19,468 nucleotides of DNA, taken from positions 1-19,468 of the forward strand of contig CAKVOF010000022.1 in assembly GCA_934778125.1 (NCBI GenBank), read 5' to 3'. The notes under the pieces are model-generated. The model worked only from the letters and a program-made list of their open reading frames with translations. It was not told the origin of the DNA and made no database searches. The number at the start of each line of letters is the position of its first letter. Position 1 is the first letter of the stretch. Below are positions 5,541 to 13,197 of this stretch, in pieces. The position numbers and the translations under genes were made by a program. Source of the DNA: an uncultured Clostridia bacterium (GTDB lineage Bacteria > Bacillota > Clostridia > Christensenellales > UBA1242).

Positions 5541-7706
5541 TTACGCTCGATTTGAATCTATATATTGCAGAATATTATATTTATATAGGTATTCAACGAA
5601 TTGCTGTTTATATAAGAATGTTTTTGCATTTGCAACATATCTAGCATAGTCTTCATCAGTTGCACTTTCTTTTCTATATAAAATTTCTTTTAAATCAAAT
5701 GTAAAAAAATTATTATCTAAAATACCATTCATAAGTGAAACATAACCCGTTTTATTTGCATCTTCATTTAAAACAGAATACCCCGTGTAAAAAGCAGAAT
5801 TATATTTAATTCCTAATATATCTAACATAGTTGGAACGATATTATGCGCACTTGCAAAATTTGAGTTTTCAAGCTTTCCACTATTATTTTCTTTATATGC
5901 GGATGCGAGTTTTGTATCAAATATCATACAAGGAATGTTATATAACCTTGATACTTGAAATTCATTACCGTTTAATCCCCTAACAGAACCACCTAAGTTA
6001 TTAAAATATGCATAATGATCAGCATAAAGAATTACAGTTGTTTTATCTTGTAAGCCTTTAGCATACAAATCTTCAAATAGGAGTTGGATTGCTCTATCCA
6101 AGTCTATCATTGCCGCTTTATATGTTCTTATAGCCTTACGATAAACCATATCAGAATTGATATCAAAAAATCCCGAATAATATTTGTTAATATAGTCAAC
6201 GGCATAATCAAAATTTGTTTTACCTTCACTATACTCTTCATCTAGTATATCATAGTAACCCATCTTTTCAAGTCTATTTCTATTTATTGTGTAATCCCCA
6301 TGGGTTGTGATAGTTGAATATTGAGTGTAAAATGTTTTGTCATCTTCTAAAACTGGAATCATATTATCTTTTTGTGCATTAACAAATTTTTGTTCAACAA
6401 TGAAGTCATAAAAATTTGATGGTTTTTTATCACCTATGTCAGCGTTATTTGTGAAATATTGATTATCTATTCCAAACAAATTTAAATAACCATCTCTTCC
6501 ATACATACTTGAAGTGTCTCCAAGAAAATATGAAGAAACAACATTCTCAGCACCCCTGTCTGATTTGATTTTGTTAGGCAAAGAATAATCAAACCTAAGT
6601 TTCGTGTTAAAATCAACAGGTCGTAAATTTCTAGAAAATTGAGTTTCTTTAGCAAAATTTCCAACCATAGATAAAGATTCAGCTTGATTTGTTTTATTTC
6701 TTCCATAAAACTCAGATAAAAACAAGGTGTTGTTTGATAAGCTTTGATGAAATCCATCAGTTTTAACTAAAGATTTGTCTAATCTTGAGTCATTAGAAAT
6801 TAAAGAGTAAAGCGTTGGAGTTGTTACAGGATCAACACCAAACGAATCAAATGATTCCATTAAGATTGATATAACATTATTACCTTTTGAAACTCCAAAA
6901 TAATTACCAGAATTGATAATTTTTGCATACTCAGAATTTGTTAAATAATCAACAGTGTCTTTAATATTTTTCTTTCTTTTATTGTTTGTTTCAATTGAAA
7001 GCGTGTTTGCGAGATTTTTAATATAAAAACCAAAGGTACCAAACTTTTTGTAAGAAGATACTTTGAATTGTAATGAGTTGTATAAGTCCAAATCGGTATA
7101 TTCATACTCTTCATCAATATAATTATCACCAGTTGATTTTGAAATTGATAAATAACCAAGTCTATTTATTCCAGTACCTAAAATAATTGATATCGCCATA
7201 ACAAAAATAAGCAAAAGTGTTGTTCTTTTGTTAATTGGAATACTTTCATATGGTGTATGTTTGTGATACTTGTTGTAGAAAAAATAAACCGCTACCATAA
7301 GTGCTGTGAAAGTTAAAATAGCCCACCAATCAAAAACCGTAAAGTTAATGGCAATTATCGCTTCAGCTCCAACTGATAACATATCAAAGGAGAAAAAATC
7401 ACCAAATAGAGAGTAAAGTGAAGTGTTGATACAATTTAAAACACCTTGAGTTGTTAATAAGATTAGAATTAATATTTTTTTTACTCTAAAGTTTGGTATA
7501 GCAAATAAAATAAAAGATGTAAAAATTAAATATGAAATATTAAACAAAATGTATTTCGGAAAAATACCAAAATGCAAAAATAAGAAAACCAGCAATTCAA
7601 ATAACACAGTAAAAAAAATAAAAGAAAGAATCAATACAACATCTTTTTTAAATTGATACTTTCCTAAAATTATTTCTTTGTTTAAAACTTCTTTTTTATT
7701 ACTCAT
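5541..7706 (-). CDS. LtaS-type membrane phosphoglycerol transferase / sulfatase-fold protein
   Basis: This 721-aa envelope enzyme has about five N-terminal membrane helices (roughly 22-48, 50-72, 76-97, 115-143, 160-182) followed by a large extracellular alkaline-phosphatase/sulfatase-fold domain. Residues matching the LtaS active site are present: Glu284 in SILMESFDS, the nucleophile Thr339 in RNKTNQAESL, His469 in TTHGDYT, and Asp563-His564 in LYADHYAYF. These predict a metal-dependent transferase moving phosphoglycerol or a similar alcohol phosphate from lipid to a surface polymer, as in lipoteichoic acid synthesis. The exact substrate cannot be told. An AGGAT ribosome binding site precedes the ATG. 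It follows cdd by 48 bases with no clear terminator, so read-through from the valS-deoC-cdd unit is possible. Confidence 0.88.
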   Translation of the reverse strand: MSNKKEVLNKEIILGKYQFKKDVVLILSFIFFTVLFELLVFLFLHFGIFPKYILFNISYLIFTSFILFAIPNFRVKKILILILLTTQGVLNCINTSLYSLFGDFFSFDMLSVGAEAIIAINFTVFDWWAILTFTALMVAVYFFYNKYHKHTPYESIPINKRTTLLLIFVMAISIILGTGINRLGYLSISKSTGDNYIDEEYEYTDLDLYNSLQFKVSSYKKFGTFGFYIKNLANTLSIETNNKRKKNIKDTVDYLTNSEYAKIINSGNYFGVSKGNNVISILMESFDSFGVDPVTTPTLYSLISNDSRLDKSLVKTDGFHQSLSNNTLFLSEFYGRNKTNQAESLSMVGNFAKETQFSRNLRPVDFNTKLRFDYSLPNKIKSDRGAENVVSSYFLGDTSSMYGRDGYLNLFGIDNQYFTNNADIGDKKPSNFYDFIVEQKFVNAQKDNMIPVLEDDKTFYTQYSTITTHGDYTINRNRLEKMGYYDILDEEYSEGKTNFDYAVDYINKYYSGFFDINSDMVYRKAIRTYKAAMIDLDRAIQLLFEDLYAKGLQDKTTVILYADHYAYFNNLGGSVRGLNGNEFQVSRLYNIPCMIFDTKLASAYKENNSGKLENSNFASAHNIVPTMLDILGIKYNSAFYTGYSVLNEDANKTGYVSLMNGILDNNFFTFDLKEILYRKESATDEDYARYVANAKTFLYKQQFVEYLYKYNILQYIDSNRA

Positions 7707-7754
7707 AGTTAATATCCTACAATTAAGATTGTTTTACTTGTGACTATTTAAATA

Positions 7755-8177
7755 TTAATCATCAAAGTTTTCAGTCAAGATTTTTGTTCCAAATGAATGT
7801 GGTAAAAGTTCAGAAAGCTTATATGATTTAATAATTAGATTTTTATTTTCATCATACTTTCCTAAAACAACTTCAATATCGGGCGCAAATTCACTTAGTG
7901 CTTGTCTGCAAACTCCACACGGATAAGCAAAATCTTTTAATTTTCCACCAACTATTGCTATTTTTCTGAACTTTTTGTGGCCATCTGCCACCGCTGAGAA
8001 AAGCGCTGTTCGTTCCCCACAGTTTGATACTCCATAAGCAGAATTTTCAATGTTGCATCCGAAGAAAAGTTTACCATCTTCTGCTTCTATGCAAGCACCA
8101 ACAGGGTACTTAGAATATGGCGAGTAACTGTTTTTTTGTGCTTTAATCGCTTCTTTTATTAAATCAATATTTTCCAT
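7755..8177 (-). CDS. cdd: Cytidine deaminase
   Basis: This 140-aa, tetramer-type zinc enzyme deaminates cytidine and deoxycytidine in pyrimidine salvage. It carries NCGERTALFSAV with zinc ligand Cys53 and proton-shuttling Glu55, and PCGVCRQ with Cys87 and Cys90. SYSPYSKYPVGACIE near residues 17-31 and GCNIENSAYG at 40-49 match the substrate-binding part of the family. I chose the ATG at 8177 rather than the longer frame to 8213, because AAAGG lies ahead of it, the extra N-terminal residues have no family counterpart, and the longer frame would overlap deoC. It begins five bases after the deoC stop, so the two are in one operon, a pairing common in nucleoside catabolism. Confidence 0.95.
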   Translation of the reverse strand: MENIDLIKEAIKAQKNSYSPYSKYPVGACIEAEDGKLFFGCNIENSAYGVSNCGERTALFSAVADGHKKFRKIAIVGGKLKDFAYPCGVCRQALSEFAPDIEVVLGKYDENKNLIIKSYKLSELLPHSFGTKILTENFDD

Positions 8178-8181
8178 TTCA

Positions 8182-8850
8182 TTACCTTTTATTTTGAGCA
8201 ATAAACTCATCAATTATTTTAACGCTATTGCTTGTTCCTATTCTATCCGCACCACAAGCAATCATATCAAGCACAGTTTTAACATCTTTAATTCCGCCAG
8301 ACGCTTTAACTAACATATCTTCACCAACACAATCTTTCATTAATTTAACTGCTTCAAGCGTTGCCCCAACCTTATAAAAGCCAGTACTTGTTTTAACAAA
8401 TTTTGCCCCAGCTCTTAAACAAACTTCGCATGCATCAATAATTTGTTGATTAGTTAGCATACCAGTTTCTAAAATTACTTTAACGGGAATTTTTGTGTCG
8501 TGAACTATTTGCATTATTTCGTTAAAGAAATAGTCCCATTCGCCCATAATAATAGATGAAATAGATGCCACCACATCTAACTCATCTGCACCGCTTTGTT
8601 TTGCAAGCATTGCTTCTAACTGCTTTATTTCGGAAGTGTTTTCGCCTAATGGAAAACCTATAACGGTTACTACCTTAACATTACTTCCCTTTAAATAATC
8701 TTTTGCAAATTCAACATATCTTGGATTTACACAAACAGAATAAAAGCCATATTTCCTTGCTTCATCGCACAGTTTTTTAATATCTTCAAATGTTGCGTTT
8801 GGTTTTAAGTTTGTGTGGTCTATGTATTGTGCTAATTCACCCTTTGTCAT
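8182..8850 (-). CDS. deoC: Deoxyribose-phosphate aldolase
   Basis: This 222-aa class I aldolase cleaves 2-deoxyribose-5-phosphate to glyceraldehyde-3-phosphate and acetaldehyde, at the end of deoxynucleoside breakdown. The catalytic residues are visible: Asp92 in ELDVVAS, the Schiff-base Lys153 in FVKTSTGF, and Lys182 in VKASGGI. The IDHTNLKP opening and GFPLGENTSEIK are characteristic. GGAG lies at a good distance before the ATG. It starts 12 bases after the valS stop and is followed almost directly by cdd, so valS-deoC-cdd form one unit. The link between tRNA charging and nucleoside salvage is probably only organisational. Confidence 0.96.
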   Translation of the reverse strand: MTKGELAQYIDHTNLKPNATFEDIKKLCDEARKYGFYSVCVNPRYVEFAKDYLKGSNVKVVTVIGFPLGENTSEIKQLEAMLAKQSGADELDVVASISSIIMGEWDYFFNEIMQIVHDTKIPVKVILETGMLTNQQIIDACEVCLRAGAKFVKTSTGFYKVGATLEAVKLMKDCVGEDMLVKASGGIKDVKTVLDMIACGADRIGTSNSVKIIDEFIAQNKR

Positions 8851-8862
8851 ATAAACTCCATT

Positions 8863-11484
8863 TTATTTTAATAATTCTAAAGATTTCAATAAAGTTTCTT
8901 TCATCTTATTATATTTATCTAACTTAGCTTTTTCATTTTGAATCAAGTTTGCAGGTGCTTTACTAACAAAACCCTGATTAGAAAGCATTTTATTTGCTCT
9001 CTCAATTTCAGACTCAACGCTTATTAATTCTTCTGTTAGTCTTTTAATTTCTTCATCTTTATTTTTCAAATCTTTTGTTGAAATCAACACTTTAGCAATT
9101 GAATTAACCACTGTGGTCGCATCAGTTATATTCTTAATTTCATCTTCAGAAACAATTTCAACATCTTTGCCTTTAGAAAGTTTTTCAATAATCGCAATGT
9201 TATTTAAAACAATTGTTTTTTCTTTTAATGGTTCAACATATAATTTTGTTTTTTGATTTTCAGCCACTTTTAATTCATTTCTAGCGTTTCTTACGCTTTT
9301 TATTATATCTCTTATTTCATCAAATATTTTAGCATCATTTTCAAACATTAATCTTTCATCATATTCAGGGAAAGAACTTATCATAATTGATTCATCATGA
9401 TTTGGTATCTCAAGATAAATTTTTTCAGTTATAAAAGGAATGTATGGATGAAGAAGTTTTAAAAGAGTTGTTAGTGTGTGAACCAAAGTTGCAACAACTG
9501 AATCTTTATTCTGGTTAATAGTAATTTTAGAAGTTTCAATATACCAATCACAGAACTTAGTCCAGAAAAAGTCATATAGATCGCTGGCAGCCATTCCAAT
9601 ATCGTATTTATCAAACTTAATATTTATACCTTTAACTAAATTATTAAGTTCGTTTAACATCCATTTATCACTAAGAGTTAAATCAACATCATAAATTGAC
9701 TTTACTTCAGAATCTTTTATTTGATTTAAAACAAACAAGCTCGCATTCCAAATTTTGTTAATAAAGTTTCTATTTATTTCAACTTTCTTTTCTGAAAATC
9801 TTGAATCCATATCAATTGAAACGCCATTAAATAACGAGAACCTAAGAGTATCTACGCCATATTTATCTATAATATAGATTGGATCAACACCATTTCCTAA
9901 AGATTTACTCATCTTTTTACCATTGGCATCTTTAACCAATCCGTTGATTAAAACATCTCTGAATGGAATTTTACCAACATACTCTAATCCACTAAATATC
10001 ATCCTAGCAACCCAAAGTTGAATTATCTCTTGACCAGTTACCATAACATCTGTTGGATAAAAAACTTCTAATTCTTTAGTTTTATTTGGAAAACCCAAAG
10101 TTGATAAAGGCCAAAGTGCAGAACTAAACCAAGTATCTAGTGTGTCAGGATCTTGCTCAATGTTTTTACTACCACATTTTGAACATACAGTAGGATCATC
10201 TTTTTCGCACATAACTTCACCACAATCATGGCAGGTAAAAATTGGGATTCTATGACCACTCCAAAGTTGCCTTGAAATGCACCAATCTTTAATATTTTTC
10301 ATCCAGTGCAAATATATCTTTTTAAATCTTTCTTCAACAAAATGAACTTCATCTTTTTCAACAACTTCAATTGCTGGTTTAGCAAGCTCACTCATCTTAA
10401 CAAACCATTGATCAGAAATCATAGGTTCAATAACAGATTTACATCTATCACAGTGCCCAACATTGTTATCATATTTTTCAATTTTAACTAAGTTTCCAAG
10501 TTTTTCTAAGTCTTCAACAATTGCTTTTCTAGCCTCTAGCACCGTTAAGCCCTCATATTTGCCAGCAAGTTTATTCATTGTTCCATCATCATTTAAAACA
10601 CAAATTTGCTCTAAGTTATGCCTAACACCAACTTCAAAATCGTTAGGATCATGAGCAGGAGTTATTTTAACAACACCTGTTCCAAATTCCATTTCAACAT
10701 AATCATCTGCAACAACAGGAATTGGCTTATTTAATATTGGAAGAATGACATTTTTACCAACTAAGTTTTTATATCTTTCATCTTTTGGATTAACCGCAAC
10801 AGCAGTATCACCAAGAAGTGTTTCTGGGCGGGTTGTGGCTAATTGAATATAGTCATTTGTACCTTCAATTTGATATCTTAAATGCCACAAACTTGTGTGG
10901 TTATCTTGAAAATCAACTTCGGCATCAGATATTGAAGTTTTGCAATTAGGACACCAATTTACTGGTCGTTTACCTTTATAAATATACCCCTTTTTAAACA
11001 AATGCACAAAAACTTCTCTAACAGCATCAGAGTTTGTTTTGTCCATAGTAAAAGCAAGCCTATCCCAATCACAAGAATAGCCCATTCTTTTAAACTGTTC
11101 AATTATTGCACCTTTATACTCTCTATACCATTCAGCAATATATTCGCCAAATTTTTCTCTTCCGATATCTTCTTTGCGAATGCCTTGCTTCTTCAATTTA
11201 TCAACAACTTTTGCTTCCGTTGCTATTGCAGCATGATCAGTGCCTGGTAACCATAGAGCTTCATAACCTTGCATTCTCTTTCTTCTAATAATTATATCTT
11301 GAATTGTTTGTTGGAATGCATGGCCCATATGAAGAACGCTTGTGATATTAGGTGGTGGCATAACTATTGTGAATGGTTTTTTTGTTGTGTTAACATCAGC
11401 ATGAAAGTACTTTTTATCAAGCCAAACATTATATATCTGTTGTTCAAATGACTTTGGGTTATAAATTTTATCCATAATGTGCAT
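8863..11484 (-). CDS. valS: Valyl-tRNA synthetase
   Basis: This class I synthetase charges tRNA-Val and edits mis-charged threonine. The 873-aa frame shows PPPNITSVLHMGHA with the HIGH-type motif HMGH at 52-55, the editing (CP1) domain with TTRPETLLGDTAVAV around 217-231, WCISRQLWSGHRIP at 401-414 and KMSKS at 524-528. Cysteine pairs at 178/181, 345/348, 418/421 and 434/437 suggest zinc knuckles. The C-terminal about 65 residues form the coiled-coil arm typical of ValRS. The start is ambiguous: ATG at 11484 is two bases from AAGGAA and ATG at 11475 (MDKIYNP) eleven bases, both off the ideal spacing. No T-box fits in the 64 bases upstream. Confidence 0.97.
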   Translation of the reverse strand: MHIMDKIYNPKSFEQQIYNVWLDKKYFHADVNTTKKPFTIVMPPPNITSVLHMGHAFQQTIQDIIIRRKRMQGYEALWLPGTDHAAIATEAKVVDKLKKQGIRKEDIGREKFGEYIAEWYREYKGAIIEQFKRMGYSCDWDRLAFTMDKTNSDAVREVFVHLFKKGYIYKGKRPVNWCPNCKTSISDAEVDFQDNHTSLWHLRYQIEGTNDYIQLATTRPETLLGDTAVAVNPKDERYKNLVGKNVILPILNKPIPVVADDYVEMEFGTGVVKITPAHDPNDFEVGVRHNLEQICVLNDDGTMNKLAGKYEGLTVLEARKAIVEDLEKLGNLVKIEKYDNNVGHCDRCKSVIEPMISDQWFVKMSELAKPAIEVVEKDEVHFVEERFKKIYLHWMKNIKDWCISRQLWSGHRIPIFTCHDCGEVMCEKDDPTVCSKCGSKNIEQDPDTLDTWFSSALWPLSTLGFPNKTKELEVFYPTDVMVTGQEIIQLWVARMIFSGLEYVGKIPFRDVLINGLVKDANGKKMSKSLGNGVDPIYIIDKYGVDTLRFSLFNGVSIDMDSRFSEKKVEINRNFINKIWNASLFVLNQIKDSEVKSIYDVDLTLSDKWMLNELNNLVKGINIKFDKYDIGMAASDLYDFFWTKFCDWYIETSKITINQNKDSVVATLVHTLTTLLKLLHPYIPFITEKIYLEIPNHDESIMISSFPEYDERLMFENDAKIFDEIRDIIKSVRNARNELKVAENQKTKLYVEPLKEKTIVLNNIAIIEKLSKGKDVEIVSEDEIKNITDATTVVNSIAKVLISTKDLKNKDEEIKRLTEELISVESEIERANKMLSNQGFVSKAPANLIQNEKAKLDKYNKMKETLLKSLELLK

Positions 11485-11548
11485 ATTTCCTTAATATTAA
11501 ATTAAAATTTCCACCCTAAACATTTTTAAAACTTAAATTTCCAACTAA

Positions 11549-11806
11549 TTAAGCAGTAAAAATAAAAATTAACGCTGAAGATAAAACAAAAGCAAGTGAT
11601 ATACATTTAATGGTGATTAAAACACCATCTGAATTTTCAATATCGTTTCTATCTCTAATAACACGAGCAAATCTTCTTGCAAGAACCGCAACAGATAAGC
11701 CAACAACTGCTAAGACTATAGCAATTATAATTTCTGTTGACTGAAGTCTTGGAAGAAATGAATCCCAAAATTCTGTGAAAAATGAATTTGCTAATAAAAA
11801 TTTCAT
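11549..11806 (-). CDS. Small two-helix membrane protein, 85 aa
   Basis: I do not recognise this protein. It has a short N-terminal amphipathic stretch (FFTEFWDSFLPRLQ), a first membrane helix around residues 25-42 (IIIAIVLAVVGLSVAVLA), a strongly basic stretch (RRFARVIRDRND), and a second membrane helix near 64-84. The basic loop should face the cytoplasm, placing both ends outside. A good GAGGTAA ribosome binding site precedes the ATG, and a weak promoter can be drawn upstream, so it looks like a real gene. It lies 64 bases ahead of valS on the same strand and could be the first gene of that unit. The size and topology recall small bacterial membrane regulators, but that is a guess. Confidence 0.7.
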   Translation of the reverse strand: MKFLLANSFFTEFWDSFLPRLQSTEIIIAIVLAVVGLSVAVLARRFARVIRDRNDIENSDGVLITIKCISLAFVLSSALIFIFTA

Positions 11807-11824
11807 AATATTACCTCATATTTT

Positions 11825-11854
11825 AACATAGTAATATAAATTTTATCACAGCAA
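11825..11854 (-). promoter_or_regulatory. Possible promoter for the small membrane protein/valS unit
   Basis: On the minus strand TTGCTG (11849-11854) and TATGTT (11825-11830) are spaced by 18 bases, just downstream of the previous gene's terminator and about 20 bases before the ATG. The match is moderate. Confidence 0.35.
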
Positions 11855-11919
11855 CAAAAAAATTTCAATGCTTAATCCATATTTTTTTGATAAAAATGAA
11901 TTTTTTTGCATTGAAATTT
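11855..11919 (-). terminator. Terminator of the YkvI-like gene
   Basis: AAATTTCAATGC (11860-11871) pairs with GCATTGAAATTT (11908-11919). Read on the minus strand the stem runs straight into a seven-base T-tract. The 36-base loop contains a smaller ATTTTT/AAAAAT hairpin (11881-11897). Confidence 0.75.
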
Positions 11920-11946
11920 GTTAAAACACACAAATTTAAGGCTATT

Positions 11947-12984
11947 TTATTGTTTAAACTTTTTTAATAAAAATTTATTCTTTTCATTTTTTGGCACTAG
12001 CATTAAAAATAAGAAGACAATTCCAAAAACACCAGCAATTGAGTAAAGATATGAAACAACAAAACTAAACCCAAATAAACTAAGTAAAAAGCCAATACCC
12101 ATAGTGATGATTATACAAATATATTTGTTTTTGATGAATTTATTAATGTAATTTGAAGCCACAAAAACACAAGATATTAATGTTGTGAAAAGCGCCAACC
12201 ATAAAACTACAGAGGCTAAAACGCCATAAACTTTACCAAAGTTGAATGTTATAGATAGTAAAGGCATTTCAGCATTTAAAATATTTTGCCCCCAAATAAG
12301 CATTGTTATTGCATATGAAAGAATTAAAACTCCAAGAATTATTGATGAAAAAAATGCTGTTAAATTTATTTCTTTTTTATTATAATTTTTCCCTATTTGA
12401 AGCAAAAGCACACCAAGCGTCATAAAATTTGAACACAAATAAAACACGAACATTGCAAAACTCATTAAATAGTTATTACAAAATTCATTATAACTCGAAA
12501 GTGTTCCCCCTATTGCAAACGTTCTAATTCCAATAAAAAGCAAATAAAAAACTATCATCGGAACGGCAAATAAATTACAAACTCCAATATTAGAAATTCC
12601 GCCCGCACAAATATAAAAAGCAAGTAAAATTATTATGATTTGAATATAATAATTATTACCTTCAAACAATATTTTACCAACACTTCGAGAACCAGATAAA
12701 GTTCCAGCAATGGTAATTATTGCAGATGCACAAATAAAAAAATTAATCAATAAACTATATTTACCAAAAAACTGTGAATAATCTTTATTTTCTTTATCTA
12801 AGTTCCTTGAGATGTTCATTGCTTTTTTTATTAAAAAATAATAACAAACCGAAATAATTACTATAAAAGGAACAGAAATATAACCATATTTTGCAAGAAA
12901 ACAAGAAATTTCTTTACCGCTTGCAAAACCTGCTCCTATGTAAGTGCCTATTATTGTTGAAACTAATAAAATAACTTTTAACAT
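11947..12984 (-). CDS. YkvI-like multi-pass membrane transporter
   Basis: This 345-aa integral membrane protein has about ten hydrophobic segments. It begins with ILLVSTIIGTYIGAGFASGKEI, the glycine-rich first helix typical of the YkvI family, distantly related to amino-acid and sodium-coupled carriers of the LeuT/APC type. Short charged loops such as SRNLDKENKDYSQFFGKY and QIGKNYNKKEIN separate the helices. No family member has a settled substrate. The ATG at 12984 has no good ribosome binding site. The gene is separated from the topoisomerase operon by a terminator and a hairpin-rich spacer, so it is probably transcribed on its own, ending at the hairpin at 11860-11919. Confidence 0.82.
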   Translation of the reverse strand: MLKVILLVSTIIGTYIGAGFASGKEISCFLAKYGYISVPFIVIISVCYYFLIKKAMNISRNLDKENKDYSQFFGKYSLLINFFICASAIITIAGTLSGSRSVGKILFEGNNYYIQIIIILLAFYICAGGISNIGVCNLFAVPMIVFYLLFIGIRTFAIGGTLSSYNEFCNNYLMSFAMFVFYLCSNFMTLGVLLLQIGKNYNKKEINLTAFFSSIILGVLILSYAITMLIWGQNILNAEMPLLSITFNFGKVYGVLASVVLWLALFTTLISCVFVASNYINKFIKNKYICIIITMGIGFLLSLFGFSFVVSYLYSIAGVFGIVFLFLMLVPKNEKNKFLLKKFKQ

Positions 12985-13041
12985 ATCAATATTACATATG
13001 TTTTCGCAACCAGTTTTATGATTAAGTTCGTTTTATAATCA

Positions 13042-13070
13042 AAAACATCACACATATTGCGTGATGTTTT
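13042..13070 (-). terminator. Terminator downstream of the parE-parC operon
   Basis: AAAACATCAC (13042-13051) and GTGATGTTTT (13061-13070) form a perfect 10-bp stem with a nine-base loop. On the minus strand it is followed by a T-tract. It lies beyond the hairpin element at 13086-13170, so that element would be in the 3' end of the operon transcript. Confidence 0.75.
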
Positions 13071-13085
13071 ATTTATGGGTTTGGG

Positions 13086-13170
13086 GTGCGGTTTTCGTTT
13101 GATGAAATCAAACCGAATTGCATTAGTGCAATTCGAAAGTTTCAACACAGTTGAAACTTGAAAACCGCAC
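13086..13170. repeat. Near-perfect four-way-junction (cloverleaf) element, copy 2
   Basis: An 11-bp closing stem GTGCGGTTTTC/GAAAACCGCAC (13086-13096 with 13160-13170) encloses three perfect hairpins laid end to end: GTTTGAT/ATCAAAC (13097-13113, loop GAA), CGAATTGCA/TGCAATTCG (13114-13135, loop TTAG), AAGTTTCAAC/GTTGAAACTT (13137-13159, loop ACA). Only one base (13136) is unpaired at the junction. All 37 pairs are Watson-Crick. GGGT (13077-13080) and ACCC (13180-13183) may extend the base. The element lies between the parC stop and its terminator. It resembles no tRNA or riboswitch I know. Confidence 0.85.
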
Positions 13171-13197
13171 TATCCTGCCACCCTGAAATATTTAAAA

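Noticed and set aside
11485..11548. Possible T-box leader upstream of valS
   Set aside because: Only 64 bases separate the two genes and neither the T-box sequence nor a terminator/antiterminator pair is present.
13086..13170. tRNA gene, because of the cloverleaf shape
   Set aside because: The stem lengths, three-base loops, absent T-loop GTTCRA and missing variable-region layout do not fit a tRNA.
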